This document shows, piece by piece, positions 17,450 through 26,442 of a stretch of 64,000 nt of DNA. Every line of letters begins with the position of its first letter. Positions within the stretch are counted from its first letter, which is position 1. Under the pieces are notes generated by a model. It had not been told where the DNA came from. It saw nothing but the letters and a program-made list of their open reading frames with translations, and did not search any database. Both the position numbers and the translations under genes were made by a program. Origin of the DNA: Salegentibacter_A chungangensis (GTDB lineage: Bacteria; Bacteroidota; Bacteroidia; Flavobacteriales; Flavobacteriaceae); the NCBI RefSeq assembly GCF_042678405.1, contig NZ_JBHTLI010000001.1, forward strand, positions 806,001 through 870,000, given 5' to 3'.

Positions 17450-17476
17450 AGCGCGGCAAATTGCCGCGCTTTTTTC
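17450..17476 (+). terminator. Rho-independent terminator
   Basis: A 10-bp perfect stem (AGCGCGGCAA / TTGCCGCGCT) followed by six T. It lies between the convergent DPP III and GIY-YIG genes. Confidence 0.93.
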
Positions 17477-17509
17477 TTTTTACGTCAAGCCGAACTTGTT
17501 TCCGCTTCT

Positions 17510-17794
17510 TTAAATATCTTCGAAAAGATCTTTATAATTGGGGTTTTGAGATTTTATAAGGTTCCATTTCCACTCTTCGTGCCAGTTTTTCAGGATCTTT
17601 TTTCTGCCGATAGCCTGATGGGCCTCCGGAAATTTCTCAAAATAGAGCAGTACGCTTAACCTGTTTTTCCTTGAAAAAAAGGAGCCTTTATTCTGTTTAT
17701 GCTTTAAAACGCGTTGTTTCAGGTCTGAGGTTACGCCTATGTAAAGCGACTCTCGTAACTTATTGGTCAATATGTAAACATAGCTGTGCTTCAT
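17510..17794 (-). CDS. GIY-YIG domain protein (YhbQ/UPF0213-like)
   Basis: 94 residues forming a lone GIY-YIG nuclease domain: YVYILTNK gives the first strand, SLYIGVT the second motif, with Arg in DLKQRVLKHK, then KGSFFSRKNRLSVLLYFEKFP and a Glu-containing helix. Length matches the stand-alone COG2827 family, which is extremely common in Bacteroidota and often multicopy. The domain is a nuclease fold, but these small forms have no settled role; DNA repair or mobile-intron ancestry has been suggested. It converges with the DPP III gene. Confidence 0.88.
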   Translation of the reverse strand: MKHSYVYILTNKLRESLYIGVTSDLKQRVLKHKQNKGSFFSRKNRLSVLLYFEKFPEAHQAIGRKKILKNWHEEWKWNLIKSQNPNYKDLFEDI

Positions 17795-17868
17795 AATTAA
17801 AGATACAACTATAAAAATAAAGATCCTGAAACAAGTTCAGGCTGAGGTCAGAAGGAAATAGAAAGAGT

Positions 17869-18441
17869 TTAGACCTTTTTCACAAACCTGGTAAGGATCA
17901 CGATCTGCTGGCCTTCAACCTTTCCTTCTATTTGTTCTGCATTATCGTGTACCAGGGAAACCCTGCGCACGGCGGTGCCTCTTTTTGCTACCAAGCTGGA
18001 GCCTTTTACATTAAGGTCCTTTATTAAAACCACGCTGTCTCCGGCTTCTATTACGGCGCCATTGCTGTCTTTATGAATCACCTTGTTTTCTGCTTCTTTT
18101 TTTGCTGCTGTGGCCCAGGCTTTCAGTTCGTCGTCCATATACATTATATCCAGCAGGTCTTGGGGCCAGCCTTCGGCTTTCATTCTGTCCAGCATTCTCC
18201 ACGCCATTACCTGAACCGCCGGAACCGTGCTCCACATAGCATCATTAAGACAACGCCAGTGGTTAGGCTCTGTCTTTTCCGGATCCTCAATTTGTTCTGA
18301 ACAGGTGTTGCAAATTAAAATACTTGCTTCTTCAGCTTCCACCGGGGACTCCTGCACTTCATATATTTTAAGATTATCGGTAGCGGCACATAGTTCACAA
18401 ACCGAATCGCTGCGCTCTCTTAGTTTTTCTTCAATGGTCAT
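17869..18441 (-). CDS. PhnA-like zinc-ribbon protein (YjdM family)
   Basis: 190 residues. The N-terminus has a zinc-ribbon: C15 and C18 in VCELC, and a second pair in ICNTC about 28 residues on. The C-terminal 70 residues (about 120-190) form the PhnA/YjdM domain: KDSNGAVIEAGDSVVLIKDLNVKGSS. The middle (about 50-115) is an extra segment common to Bacteroidota versions. Despite the historical name for alkylphosphonate use, no phosphonate genes are nearby and the true role of this family is not established. It is probably cytosolic. Confidence 0.85.
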   Translation of the reverse strand: MTIEEKLRERSDSVCELCAATDNLKIYEVQESPVEAEEASILICNTCSEQIEDPEKTEPNHWRCLNDAMWSTVPAVQVMAWRMLDRMKAEGWPQDLLDIMYMDDELKAWATAAKKEAENKVIHKDSNGAVIEAGDSVVLIKDLNVKGSSLVAKRGTAVRRVSLVHDNAEQIEGKVEGQQIVILTRFVKKV

Positions 18442-18506
18442 CGTTGGGTGATTTAAGGCTGCAAAGATAGTCTAACCGGTTCTAAGCTTCAGAGAAAAGC
18501 AGCATA

Positions 18507-19511
18507 TTAATTTCCGAGAATTCGTTTGCCAAGATCGGCAAGTAGTTTCTCTGCGGCTCCGCGTGTTCTTTTTCGCTCCTCGATGTTAACCTCACCATCC
18601 TTTTCTATCAGTTTATAACTGAAGGTGAAATGCGGGTCTTCAGCATTTGGGTCGAGCAATCCAAAACGCAGGTCGTTGAAGTAAAGCTGATCGTTTTGTT
18701 CGGCTATTGTATACCAGCCCTGGGAAATATCTATGATGCGCTGGATATTCCTTTTATCCTCCAACCCGGCCAACAGCTGCCGGTTCTTCGGGTAGGATTC
18801 AAAACTTATGGGCTTGGTGTCAAAGATGGAATAATCTCCTATCAGGTAGCTGTCTTCGGTTTCCACATTAGCAGACCAGAGGATGGTGTTGAAAGGACTT
18901 GGCCTTGTGTCAATTCGGGAATACTCGATCTTTTGTTCTTCCAGGGCATCGGAAAATTTGAAATAGGTATAGGCCTTCAGGGCAGGGGTGATCACCAGGA
19001 GATAAATACTGCTGATGATGAGACCAAGATTGTTATATTTTCGTCGCTTTTCCGATGTGCGTTTCTGGCGCATCGCCAGGATCAGAAACACCATAAACGG
19101 AAGCGTGTAAAGCGGGTCGATCACAAAGATATTCTTGTACGCCAGTCTCAGGTCCAGGGGCCAGAACAGCTGGGTGCCCCAGGTGGTGTGTGCATCCAGC
19201 AGGGGATGGGTGAAGAGGCCCCAGAACATCAGCCACGACCAGTTCTTCCAGGTAGCCGCCGATTTCCTTTCGATCTTTGAGATGAGCCAGCCAAAGACCG
19301 GCGCAAAGAGAACTGAAAATACAATGGAATGCGTGAAGCCCCTGTGAATTTCAATAGCTGAAATAGTATCTGTGAAATATCCGGCAAAACTGTCGAGATC
19401 TGGAATGGTGCCGGCAATGGCCCCGTAAAGCATAGCTTTGTTCCCAACCTTTTTTCCAAGTACGGCTTCTCCAACCGCTGCTCCCAGTACTATTTGTGTT
19501 AATGAATCCAT
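18507..19511 (-). CDS. DUF457 membrane-bound metal-dependent hydrolase
   Basis: 334 residues. The opening MDSLTQIVLGAAVGEAVLG, then DLDSF and HRGFTHS, are the hallmark of the YdjM/DUF457 family. The conserved Asp and His residues are presumed metal ligands. About five hydrophobic segments lie in the first 170 residues, and the last 130 are a soluble domain facing one side of the membrane. Family links to phospholipase-like or LexA-regulated (YdjM) proteins are known, but the substrate is not. It lies three bases downstream of the MutS-like gene and belongs to the same operon. Confidence 0.85.
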   Translation of the reverse strand: MDSLTQIVLGAAVGEAVLGKKVGNKAMLYGAIAGTIPDLDSFAGYFTDTISAIEIHRGFTHSIVFSVLFAPVFGWLISKIERKSAATWKNWSWLMFWGLFTHPLLDAHTTWGTQLFWPLDLRLAYKNIFVIDPLYTLPFMVFLILAMRQKRTSEKRRKYNNLGLIISSIYLLVITPALKAYTYFKFSDALEEQKIEYSRIDTRPSPFNTILWSANVETEDSYLIGDYSIFDTKPISFESYPKNRQLLAGLEDKRNIQRIIDISQGWYTIAEQNDQLYFNDLRFGLLDPNAEDPHFTFSYKLIEKDGEVNIEERKRTRGAAEKLLADLGKRILGN

Positions 19512-19514
19512 ATT

Positions 19515-21293
19515 TTAATCGTCTACGATCTCCATCTTCCTTAGCAGGAATGAAGCATTCATATTATGGCAGATGCCGTCCTTGAATTTATAATCAAAAT
19601 TCAGCTCATCATTTATGATCTCGGCATCAAAATAATGATTTTTAACTTGAGGTAATTCTGAGGTGATCTCGCAAAGACTCAGGTCGTGCGTGGCGATGAT
19701 ACCTGTGGAATTGGATCTTACCAGTTTGCGAACAAACTTTTTAGAACCGCTGGCCTTATCGGTGCTGTTGGTCCCTTTCAGGATCTCGTCCAGGATGATG
19801 AAATACCTGTCGGTTTTGATCTCGTCTACAATGAATTTCAGTCTTTTTAATTCAGAGAAGAAATAGGATTCGTCATCGCTTAGGGAATCACTGGTTCGCA
19901 TACTCGTGATGAGCTTTATAGGGGTGTAGGTGCATTCTTCAGCACATACCGGCAGACCAACATTGCTCATTAAGATCTGAAGGGAAACGGTTCTTAAAAA
20001 TGTACTTTTTCCGGCCATATTCGCTCCGGTAATAATAAAGAATTCCTGATTGCTGATGCTGAAATCATTAGCCACTCTTTTCTCAGGATCCAGCAGGGGG
20101 TGGCCCAGTTGTTTAGCTGAAATCCCCAGTTTTTCGTCATTAATCTCCGGAAAGACATAAGCGGGATGGTTAAAGGCGAAATTTCCCAGACTGTTATGGG
20201 AATCGGTATACTCTATCACCTTAAACCAGTTCTCCACATTTTGTCTGTATCGGGAGATCCATTTTTCAAGCTTGTAACTTTGTCTCAGGTCCCAGAGCAG
20301 AAAACCGTTGCCAAATATCCCGAAAAGCATATTATTTCTCTGATCCAGGTCGTCTATGGCCTTGGAGAATTTCTTAAAAATTGCCGAAGCCTTTTTGTCT
20401 TCAGACCTGATGAGCTGCTGGTTTTCTTTCAGAATTTCTGAAGAGAAATCTTCCTTTTCCAACAAGGCCAGCAATTGGTGATATTGATGAAAAGTATCCT
20501 GGATCTTGCTCACGCTCTCTGAAAGCAGGTTGATCTTTTTAATAAAGATCCCTGTGACCAGTAGGCCCGTGAGGAACCAAAGTAACAAATGAATTCCCTT
20601 AATGAAGTCGAAGCTGTAAGCCGCGATGGCCAGGACTGAAATTCCCGTGAATGCCCAGGGTAGCCACTTCATTAGCTTCGGAACAAAGCTCTTATAGTTC
20701 TTAAACCAGTCGAGAACAGTAGCTGAAGCAGTTTCGGTTTTAACCAGCCCTGCAATGGCAGTGAATTCTTGTCTCCATCCCGGTTTGGTCGCCAGCTCTT
20801 TTACGACCGCCTGTTTCTTCTCAATTTCGTCTATGCTGTTTTCCGTTAGGATCCCGGCCAGCCTGGTTTTACCTTCGTGCAACCCGGTACGGTTCAGATA
20901 TTGGAAAAAGGAACCTGGTCCAAAAAGGTCGATATCTTCGCTATATGGATGCATGGGGTCTTCAAATTCCTCCCCATCCGGAAGGTCCCTGAAATTTCTG
21001 GTTTTAAGCAGGTCGATCTCCAGCTCGTTAAGCCTTATGAGTTCTTTTTGCTTGTTGCTCTGGTCTTTCAGGTCGCTGTGACGAGAAACCAGGAAAAGGA
21101 ACAGCGCGATCCCGCCAATGATTATGGGGACGATAATGTTCGTATTGCCCCAGAAGAAATAGATCCCGTAGCAAATCGCCAGGAATAATATCAGCCTCAG
21201 GAGGCTGGAAAACAGGAGCTTTCTGGAGATTCCAGCCAGCAGCTGCTCGTGTTCTTTTTTCTTTTTCAGGTAAAAATCGAGTATTTCTTTCAT
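19515..21293 (-). CDS. MutS-like membrane ATPase
   Basis: 592 residues. The C-terminal third is a MutS domain V ATPase: Walker A GANMAGKST at about 423-431, the SDSLSDDESYFFSELKRL segment typical of MutS, Walker B YFIILDEILKGTNS, then GIIATHD. In place of the mismatch-recognition domains there are about four hydrophobic helices (two near 30-65, two near 210-250) and a linker resembling MutS core/lever helices. It is therefore not mismatch repair MutS; such membrane MutS-like proteins are widespread in Bacteroidota with no assigned function. Its stop abuts DUF457, and its start shares a base with the MmcQ gene's stop, giving a tight operon. Confidence 0.87.
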   Translation of the reverse strand: MKEILDFYLKKKKEHEQLLAGISRKLLFSSLLRLILFLAICYGIYFFWGNTNIIVPIIIGGIALFLFLVSRHSDLKDQSNKQKELIRLNELEIDLLKTRNFRDLPDGEEFEDPMHPYSEDIDLFGPGSFFQYLNRTGLHEGKTRLAGILTENSIDEIEKKQAVVKELATKPGWRQEFTAIAGLVKTETASATVLDWFKNYKSFVPKLMKWLPWAFTGISVLAIAAYSFDFIKGIHLLLWFLTGLLVTGIFIKKINLLSESVSKIQDTFHQYHQLLALLEKEDFSSEILKENQQLIRSEDKKASAIFKKFSKAIDDLDQRNNMLFGIFGNGFLLWDLRQSYKLEKWISRYRQNVENWFKVIEYTDSHNSLGNFAFNHPAYVFPEINDEKLGISAKQLGHPLLDPEKRVANDFSISNQEFFIITGANMAGKSTFLRTVSLQILMSNVGLPVCAEECTYTPIKLITSMRTSDSLSDDESYFFSELKRLKFIVDEIKTDRYFIILDEILKGTNSTDKASGSKKFVRKLVRSNSTGIIATHDLSLCEITSELPQVKNHYFDAEIINDELNFDYKFKDGICHNMNASFLLRKMEIVDD

Positions 21294-21652
21294 TATAAAT
21301 TCTCCAGTTCTTTCTGTAATTTTTTTGGGAGGCTCTTTACCACTAACTCATAAGAGTGATTGATGAGTTCGAGGACAAGCTTGGGGTCCAGCCTGCCATC
21401 CAGGACAAGGGTATTCCAGTGCTGTTTGTTCATATGGTACCCCGGAAGTATATTTTCTTCATATTCTTCCCTTAGCTCGATAGCCCTTTCCGGGTCGCAT
21501 TTCAGGTTGACCCTCAGCGGAACCTCATCCAGGGAAGCGATACTGAACATCTTTCCCATCACCTTGAAGACGAGATTATCGGGGCCAAAGGGTAGTTCTT
21601 CGGTCACTCCTTTCTTTTGAATGCAGTAATTTCTGAAGCTTTCAATGTCCAT
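21293..21652 (-). CDS. MmcQ/YjbR family protein
   Basis: 119 residues with the CyaY-like fold of the MmcQ/YjbR family: an N-terminal helix IESFRNYCIQKKGVTEELPFG, KVMGKMFSIASLDEVPLRVNLKCDPE, and YHMNKQHWNTLVLDG, then SYELVVKSLPKK. Members are small double-wing proteins sometimes reported to bind DNA; cellular function is not established. Length is typical. The stop overlaps the MutS-like start by one base, and the start overlaps the DUF4230 stop by one base. Confidence 0.88.
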   Translation of the reverse strand: MDIESFRNYCIQKKGVTEELPFGPDNLVFKVMGKMFSIASLDEVPLRVNLKCDPERAIELREEYEENILPGYHMNKQHWNTLVLDGRLDPKLVLELINHSYELVVKSLPKKLQKELENL

Positions 21653-22272
21653 TATTCCTTTTCGATCTTGGGCTTTTCTTCCTCTCTTTCCAGGGTAAGG
21701 GCCGTATAGTCCAGTTTCCAGCCGATGGTTTCCACAATCTTTTCCATAAGCAGAATTGTGTCCAGCGCCTCTTTCTTCGCCTTTTCAAAAAGTCCGCTCT
21801 CAGGGATCTTATCTACGATGTGTTTTTTCGCATCGCGGCTTATATCGGTTAGGTCTGAAGTGGTGAAAGGATTGGCCCAGCCTTCTCTCTTGTCGTAATA
21901 TTTAAAATCGGTTTCCACGGTAAGCAATTCCGGCTGCGGGAAATTGGTAAGGATGATTCGTTTGGAATCATTATCGCTTTCCATTTTGATCTTGCTGAGG
22001 TCGAAGCCGATATGCGCCTTGGCATTGATGAGGATAATGGCCTTTTTCTTTCCGAGGAAAAGACTCAGGTATTTTTCTTTGAGGTTTTCGTAATGATATA
22101 TTTCTGAAAAATCGCCTTCAACGGTAATGAATTTGCACACGCTCTTGATCTTGTCCATTAATACCACCGATTGTTCGCTGGTCTTTAATCTCGAGCGGTC
22201 TTTGTTGAATCTTGCGAATAAAAAGTAAGCTATAATCGCGCCTGCGGCGAGACCAATAAACAGAAGTTCCAT
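21652..22272 (-). CDS. DUF4230 membrane-anchored protein
   Basis: 206 residues. One N-terminal transmembrane helix (about 3-20, LFIGLAAGAIIAYFLF) is followed by a DUF4230 domain: LKTSEQSVVLMDKIKSVCKFITVEGDFSEIYHY, FLGKKKAIILINAKAHIGFDLSKI, then a helical C-terminus. The C-terminal tail is rich in Glu and Lys. The domain faces the periplasm or the cytosol depending on orientation, which is not clear. Function is unknown. It overlaps MmcQ by one base and follows the DUF4260 gene by two bases. Confidence 0.85.
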   Translation of the reverse strand: MELLFIGLAAGAIIAYFLFARFNKDRSRLKTSEQSVVLMDKIKSVCKFITVEGDFSEIYHYENLKEKYLSLFLGKKKAIILINAKAHIGFDLSKIKMESDNDSKRIILTNFPQPELLTVETDFKYYDKREGWANPFTTSDLTDISRDAKKHIVDKIPESGLFEKAKKEALDTILLMEKIVETIGWKLDYTALTLEREEEKPKIEKE

Positions 22273-22274
22273 AG

Positions 22275-22625
22275 TTATTTTCCGATTTCTCCCAGATGTG
22301 TGAATTTAAAGCCTTGTTCATATTTGAGGCCATAGCCTAAAATACGATCAAAAGCCGAATGTGAAAACAAAATTACGCCTATTAATTGTAATGGCGGGTT
22401 TGTGAGGTACAGGCCCGTAAACCATATTCCAATAGCTATAGCTTTATGATGGAATAAGTTGTAAGTAAAAGCTCCGGTTCTATTGTTGATGAGGTACCCC
22501 AATGCTCCTATGTCAGGAGCGAAGAACAGGCCTATGAACCACCACCAGGAATACTCCAGCTGGTTGAAGGCCAAAAGCCCCAGCAGGAACATCGCTAATT
22601 CTTCCAGTTTTAAGCTGAGCTTCAT
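22275..22625 (-). CDS. DUF4260 small membrane protein
   Basis: 116 residues from the ATG at 22625 (MKLSLKLEELAMFLLG). The longer ORF start at 22667 would overlap the upstream cyclase gene by over 40 bases, so the inner start is preferred. It has about four hydrophobic segments and the DUF4260 pattern: SWWWFIGLFFAPDIGALGYL, NLFHHKAIAIGIW, and HSAFDRILGYGLKY. It is an inner-membrane protein of unknown function. Conserved His and Asp in the loops could bind metal. It is part of the minus-strand operon. Confidence 0.85.
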   Translation of the reverse strand: MKLSLKLEELAMFLLGLLAFNQLEYSWWWFIGLFFAPDIGALGYLINNRTGAFTYNLFHHKAIAIGIWFTGLYLTNPPLQLIGVILFSHSAFDRILGYGLKYEQGFKFTHLGEIGK

Positions 22626-22626
22626 T

Positions 22627-23373
22627 CTAGATGATTTTATAGAGAACAGGTTTTGAAGGGGTGGCATCGTTCTCGAAAGAAGCGATCTGGAGGTTCAGGA
22701 TATAGTTGCCGTCTTCAACCGAATTCGGCACAAAAATCAATTCCGTAATTGTTGCCTCGGTTCTGGTATTTTTAGGGTAGTTCCAGAAGGCCTTGTGGGC
22801 AAGCAGTTTTCCATCATCCTTTTCCTTGTCTACTGAAGGCTGGTCGATAAGCAGGTGTTTGATCCCGCATTCCCTGATGTATTTAGCGGCACTTTCTTCC
22901 AGGTAAGGCCAGTTGGAATGCGAGTGTTTTTTAGTCCTTTTCTCGATATAATTCGGAAGACATCTTATGATAAGGGCTTCCGTTTCGTCTTTATCGAATT
23001 TCTCTTTCAGCAGTTTTTCGGTGATCACCAGGTCATCTCCGATCTTTTCCGGCTCCACCGAGATCAGCTTAGCTGTAAAAAAGAAAGTTTTCAGGATCTG
23101 GTTGATGCTCTGGAATTCTTTGCTGATATGGCCCACGCACTCGGTATGTGTACCGTGAGCGTGCGGATTAAAAAAGATATTATTGAAGTTCACCGAGGCG
23201 CCTTCGCTCACTTTCCCTATAAAATCTCCGTCCTGAACGGGTTTTATCTCGGGGTGTTGCAGGTACCAGGCAACGGGGTTTTTATGGTCTCCTCTTAGCC
23301 CGATGGAAATATCCAGCGGCTTTGAGAGGTCTATTTTGTAGGTCTTATCCTGATGTTTAATTTCTGCGGTCAT
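22627..23373 (-). CDS. Cyclase / kynurenine formamidase-like metal-dependent hydrolase
   Basis: 248 residues. The family signature appears as HAHGTHTECVGH (about 73-84), a variant of the HxGTHxDxPxH zinc motif. DLSKPLDISIGL opens the fold, and LLIDQPSVDKE with AHKAFW provides the later conserved region. The family includes kynurenine formamidase and isatin hydrolase. Here the Asp and Pro of the motif are replaced by Glu/Cys/Val, as in a Bacteroidota subgroup, so the substrate is open. No tryptophan-catabolism genes are nearby. The product is cytosolic and its gene is in line with DUF4260. Confidence 0.82.
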   Translation of the reverse strand: MTAEIKHQDKTYKIDLSKPLDISIGLRGDHKNPVAWYLQHPEIKPVQDGDFIGKVSEGASVNFNNIFFNPHAHGTHTECVGHISKEFQSINQILKTFFFTAKLISVEPEKIGDDLVITEKLLKEKFDKDETEALIIRCLPNYIEKRTKKHSHSNWPYLEESAAKYIRECGIKHLLIDQPSVDKEKDDGKLLAHKAFWNYPKNTRTEATITELIFVPNSVEDGNYILNLQIASFENDATPSKPVLYKII

Positions 23374-23400
23374 AGAGGCACCTAAAATAAGAAAAAAGGC

Positions 23401-24531
23401 CTATTCCTCTAAAAAGAAAAGATCTGCCGCAATGCCGTCACTAAGAAACTTTCCTTTTTCGGTTACGTGAAGGATCTCATTCTCGTTTTTCAGGAGTTCT
23501 TTTTCAAGAAGGATCTCCGCATTTTCCAGAAGATATTTTTTGTATTTCGCCCCGAATTTTTCCCGGACTTCTTCTATGGAAACCCCGAATTTTGTTCGCA
23601 ACCTGATCATTACATATTCATTATACCTGTCGGTATTGGAAAGTTCTTCGGTTTCCAGCGGAAGTTCATTACTTTCGAGAGCCTTGATGTATAACGGATT
23701 ATTGCTGATATTCCATTTTCTCGAAATCCCGTCGTAGGAGTGGGCTGAAGGGCCGATCCCTAAATAAGCTTTCCCCAGCCAGTAGGCGGTATTGTTTTGT
23801 GAAAAATATCCCGGTTTCCCGAAATTGGAGAATTCATAATGCTCAAAACCTGCACTTTTAAGGGTTTCGGTAAGGATCTCGAAATGAACCTTTGCCATAG
23901 CATCGTCTACCGGTTTTATCTTTCCTTTCTCTATGAATTTCTTAAGTGCGGTATTAGGTTCTACGGTAAGGGCGTAGCTTGAAACGTGCGGGATTCCCAG
24001 TTCCAGGGTGGTTTGAAGATTCTCTTTCCAGCGTTCGCTGTCCATTCCCGGGATCCCGTAAATGAGATCTATGGAAATATTATCGAAATACTGTTTGGCC
24101 AATTTGATGCTTTCCAGGGCTTCTCCGGAATTATGCGCCCTGTTCATCAGCTTCAGGTCTTCCTCGAAAAAAGACTGCACGCCAATACTCAGGCGATTGA
24201 TCTTTGATGCTGCCAGGATCTCTATCTTCTCTTCAGAAAGATCGTCGGGATTAGCTTCCAAAGTGATCTCGGCATCTTCGGTAACCTCATAATTCTCGAA
24301 AATAGTCCTGAAGATCTTTGCAAGTTCACCGGCTTCGAGCAGGCTGGGAGTTCCGCCGCCAAAATAGATGGTCCTGATCTCCTTTTCCGGTAGCTCATTT
24401 TTTCGCAATTCCAGTTCCCGGCAAAGCATCTCCACCAGCAGCCCTTTCTTTTTCACCGAAGTGGAGAAATGAAAATCGCAGTAATGGCAAGCCTGCTTGC
24501 AAAAAGGGATATGGATATAAATTCCGCTCAT
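23401..24531 (-). CDS. hemW: HemW-like radical SAM protein (heme chaperone)
   Basis: 376 residues. The radical-SAM cluster motif C11-x3-C15-x2-C18 is followed by DF, i.e. Phe instead of the fourth Cys of HemN, which marks HemW rather than true coproporphyrinogen dehydrogenase. FGGGTPSLLE is the SAM-binding GGE-like region, and GVQSFFEEDLKLMNRAHN is conserved. The heme-binding motif HNxxYW of HemW reads NNTAYW here, with the His missing. A HemN C-terminal domain covers about 290-370. HemW inserts heme into respiratory enzymes. The gene lies downstream of ruvC on the same strand with a 45-bp gap. Confidence 0.88.
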   Translation of the reverse strand: MSGIYIHIPFCKQACHYCDFHFSTSVKKKGLLVEMLCRELELRKNELPEKEIRTIYFGGGTPSLLEAGELAKIFRTIFENYEVTEDAEITLEANPDDLSEEKIEILAASKINRLSIGVQSFFEEDLKLMNRAHNSGEALESIKLAKQYFDNISIDLIYGIPGMDSERWKENLQTTLELGIPHVSSYALTVEPNTALKKFIEKGKIKPVDDAMAKVHFEILTETLKSAGFEHYEFSNFGKPGYFSQNNTAYWLGKAYLGIGPSAHSYDGISRKWNISNNPLYIKALESNELPLETEELSNTDRYNEYVMIRLRTKFGVSIEEVREKFGAKYKKYLLENAEILLEKELLKNENEILHVTEKGKFLSDGIAADLFFLEE

Positions 24532-24576
24532 AGATCAATAAACACTTAACAATTATCAATAAGCAATGATGCTTGT

Positions 24577-25158
24577 TTATTTGATTTTTCCCGGGTTCTG
24601 TTTTACAAAAGAAGCCCACCCACTATAACTTTTTCCGGTTTCAACCCGGCCGGAGTTATAGAAATGGCAAACTGCTGCAGCCAGTCCGTCAGTTGAGTCG
24701 AGATTTTTTGGAAGACTTTTCAAATTCAGCAGACTTTGAAGCATTTTCGCCACCTGCTCCTTGCTGGCATTCCCGTTCCCGGTTATTGCCATCTTGATCT
24801 TTTTAGGCAGGTATTCGGTGATCGGGATTTCTCTTGAAAGCCCGGCGGCCATTGCCACCCCCTGGGCTCTGCCAAGTTTTAGCATAGATTGTACGTTCTT
24901 CCCGAAAAAGGGAGCCTCGATGGCGATCTCATCGGGGTGGTAAGTGTCTATAAGCTCGATGGTCCTTTCAAAGATGAGCTTCAGTTTCACATAGTGATCG
25001 TCGTATTTCTTAAGCTGAAGTTCGTTTAATTGTATAAACTTCATCTTTTTATTTTCAATCTTAATCAGCCCAAAACCCATAATCGTAGTTCCGGGATCTA
25101 TGCCTAAAATGATTCTTTCGCTTTTCAAATTCGAAGTTTTCGGGGTGTGTGCTGTCAA
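24577..25158 (-). CDS. ruvC: Crossover junction endodeoxyribonuclease RuvC
   Basis: 193 residues. RNase H-like nuclease with the expected catalytic acids: D21 in GIDPGT, Glu in DEIAIEAPFFGKN, and the Asp pair region in LDSTDGLAAAVCHF, where a His follows. QSMLKLGRAQGVAMAAG and KKIKMAITGNGNASKEQVAKML are family blocks. RuvC resolves Holliday junctions with RuvAB during recombination repair. The N-terminus has about a dozen residues before the first strand, slightly longer than usual. It is divergent from the glycosyltransferase gene at 25237. Confidence 0.95.
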   Translation of the reverse strand: MTAHTPKTSNLKSERIILGIDPGTTIMGFGLIKIENKKMKFIQLNELQLKKYDDHYVKLKLIFERTIELIDTYHPDEIAIEAPFFGKNVQSMLKLGRAQGVAMAAGLSREIPITEYLPKKIKMAITGNGNASKEQVAKMLQSLLNLKSLPKNLDSTDGLAAAVCHFYNSGRVETGKSYSGWASFVKQNPGKIK

Positions 25159-25236
25159 AATTTACTTAATTTGGCTCAGCTTCACAAAGCTACGTAATTC
25201 TGCTTTGTCCCGGCTTAAATTTGACAACAGCTTGCA

Positions 25237-26370
25237 ATGGTTTTTCTCTTTGTCCTGATTGGAATTTGTTACCTGGCCCTTATTGCTGCCCTTATATACG
25301 GGTGGAACAGGGTGAAGGAAAATGAAACAGACCATTCCGAAGCAAGGACAGGCTTTTCGGTCATTATTCCTTTCAGAAATGAAGCTGAAAACCTCCCTGG
25401 ATTGCTGAATTCTATAACTGAAATTAAATACCCGGAAGCCCTTTTTGAAATCCTCCTGGTAAACGATGAATCTGAAGATGCATCGGAAGAGATCTGTAGA
25501 AACTTCATCGAAGATCACCCGGAGATCAGTGTCGAGATTCTTCAAAATATACGATTGTCAAATTCCCCGAAAAAGGACGCGCTTTCCGTGGCAATACAAC
25601 GATCAGGATTTGAATATATCGTGACCACAGATGCCGACTGTATAGTTCCGGAGCACTGGCTTCAGTGCTTTAATGAGGAGGTAATTAAAGAGGAGCCGGA
25701 ATTAATTGCCGGACCAGTGGGTATAACCCAGTCTGGCAGGAAGCAAAAACTTTTCGAGGCTTTTGAGGAGATGGATTTTTTAAGCCTGCAGGCCACCGGT
25801 TTCGGCGCTTACGGGATTGGAAAGGCCTTTATGTGCAACGGGGCCAATCTCTGTTATAAAAAATCGGCTTTTGTGGAAGCCAGCGGGTTTAACGGAAATG
25901 ACGAGATCGCCAGCGGAGATGACGTATTTTTGCTTCAGAAGTTTAAGAAATCGGGAAAGAAGATCAGCTTTTTAAAGAGTAAAAAGGCCGTAGTTTTTAC
26001 AAAGCCTCAAAGCAGCCTGAAAGGACTCATAAACCAGAGAATGCGTTGGGCGGCAAAGGCTTCGGCATATACCGATCAATTTTCTAAAATTGCCGGGACC
26101 ATAGTGGTCCTTATGAACCTGTTTTTAATAACAGGTGCGTTTGCGGTACTATTCAAGTTGATGCCTTATAAGCCGGTAATGGTACTTTTCCTGATAAAGT
26201 TCAATGCCGACTTTGTTTTGCTTTTCAGCGCGTCAAAATTCTTCCGAAGAGAACTTCTGATGCGCAATTATTTCTGGAGCAGCTTGGTATATCCCTTCTT
26301 TTCCGTATTGGTAGCTTTCAAAGCTTTTACTGGCGAATTTGAATGGAAGGGCAGAAGTTACAGAAAATAG
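25237..26370 (+). CDS. Family 2 glycosyltransferase, membrane-anchored
   Basis: 377 residues. One N-terminal transmembrane helix (1-25) is followed by a GT-A domain: SVIIPFRNEAENLPGLLNSI, LLVNDESEDAS, and the metal-binding DxD as TTDADC. The acceptor/processive motif is INQRMRWAAKA (QxxRW type), and two or three hydrophobic helices lie at the end (about 285-360). This layout is that of inverting GT2 enzymes that make cell-surface glycans or glycolipids. The product is unknown and no polysaccharide cluster surrounds it. A -7-like box TAAATTTG lies at 25216-25223, 14 bases before the ATG. Confidence 0.87.
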   Translation: MVFLFVLIGICYLALIAALIYGWNRVKENETDHSEARTGFSVIIPFRNEAENLPGLLNSITEIKYPEALFEILLVNDESEDASEEICRNFIEDHPEISVEILQNIRLSNSPKKDALSVAIQRSGFEYIVTTDADCIVPEHWLQCFNEEVIKEEPELIAGPVGITQSGRKQKLFEAFEEMDFLSLQATGFGAYGIGKAFMCNGANLCYKKSAFVEASGFNGNDEIASGDDVFLLQKFKKSGKKISFLKSKKAVVFTKPQSSLKGLINQRMRWAAKASAYTDQFSKIAGTIVVLMNLFLITGAFAVLFKLMPYKPVMVLFLIKFNADFVLLFSASKFFRRELLMRNYFWSSLVYPFFSVLVAFKAFTGEFEWKGRSYRK

Positions 26371-26442
26371 ATAGTAAAAAGTCTGGGCATAAAAGATCTG
26401 CCTGCTACTTTGTGCAGGGCATCAATTCTGCTCATTGTTATC

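Noticed and set aside
19515..21293. Call as mismatch repair MutS or MutS2
   Set aside because: It lacks mismatch-binding and Smr domains and has membrane helices.
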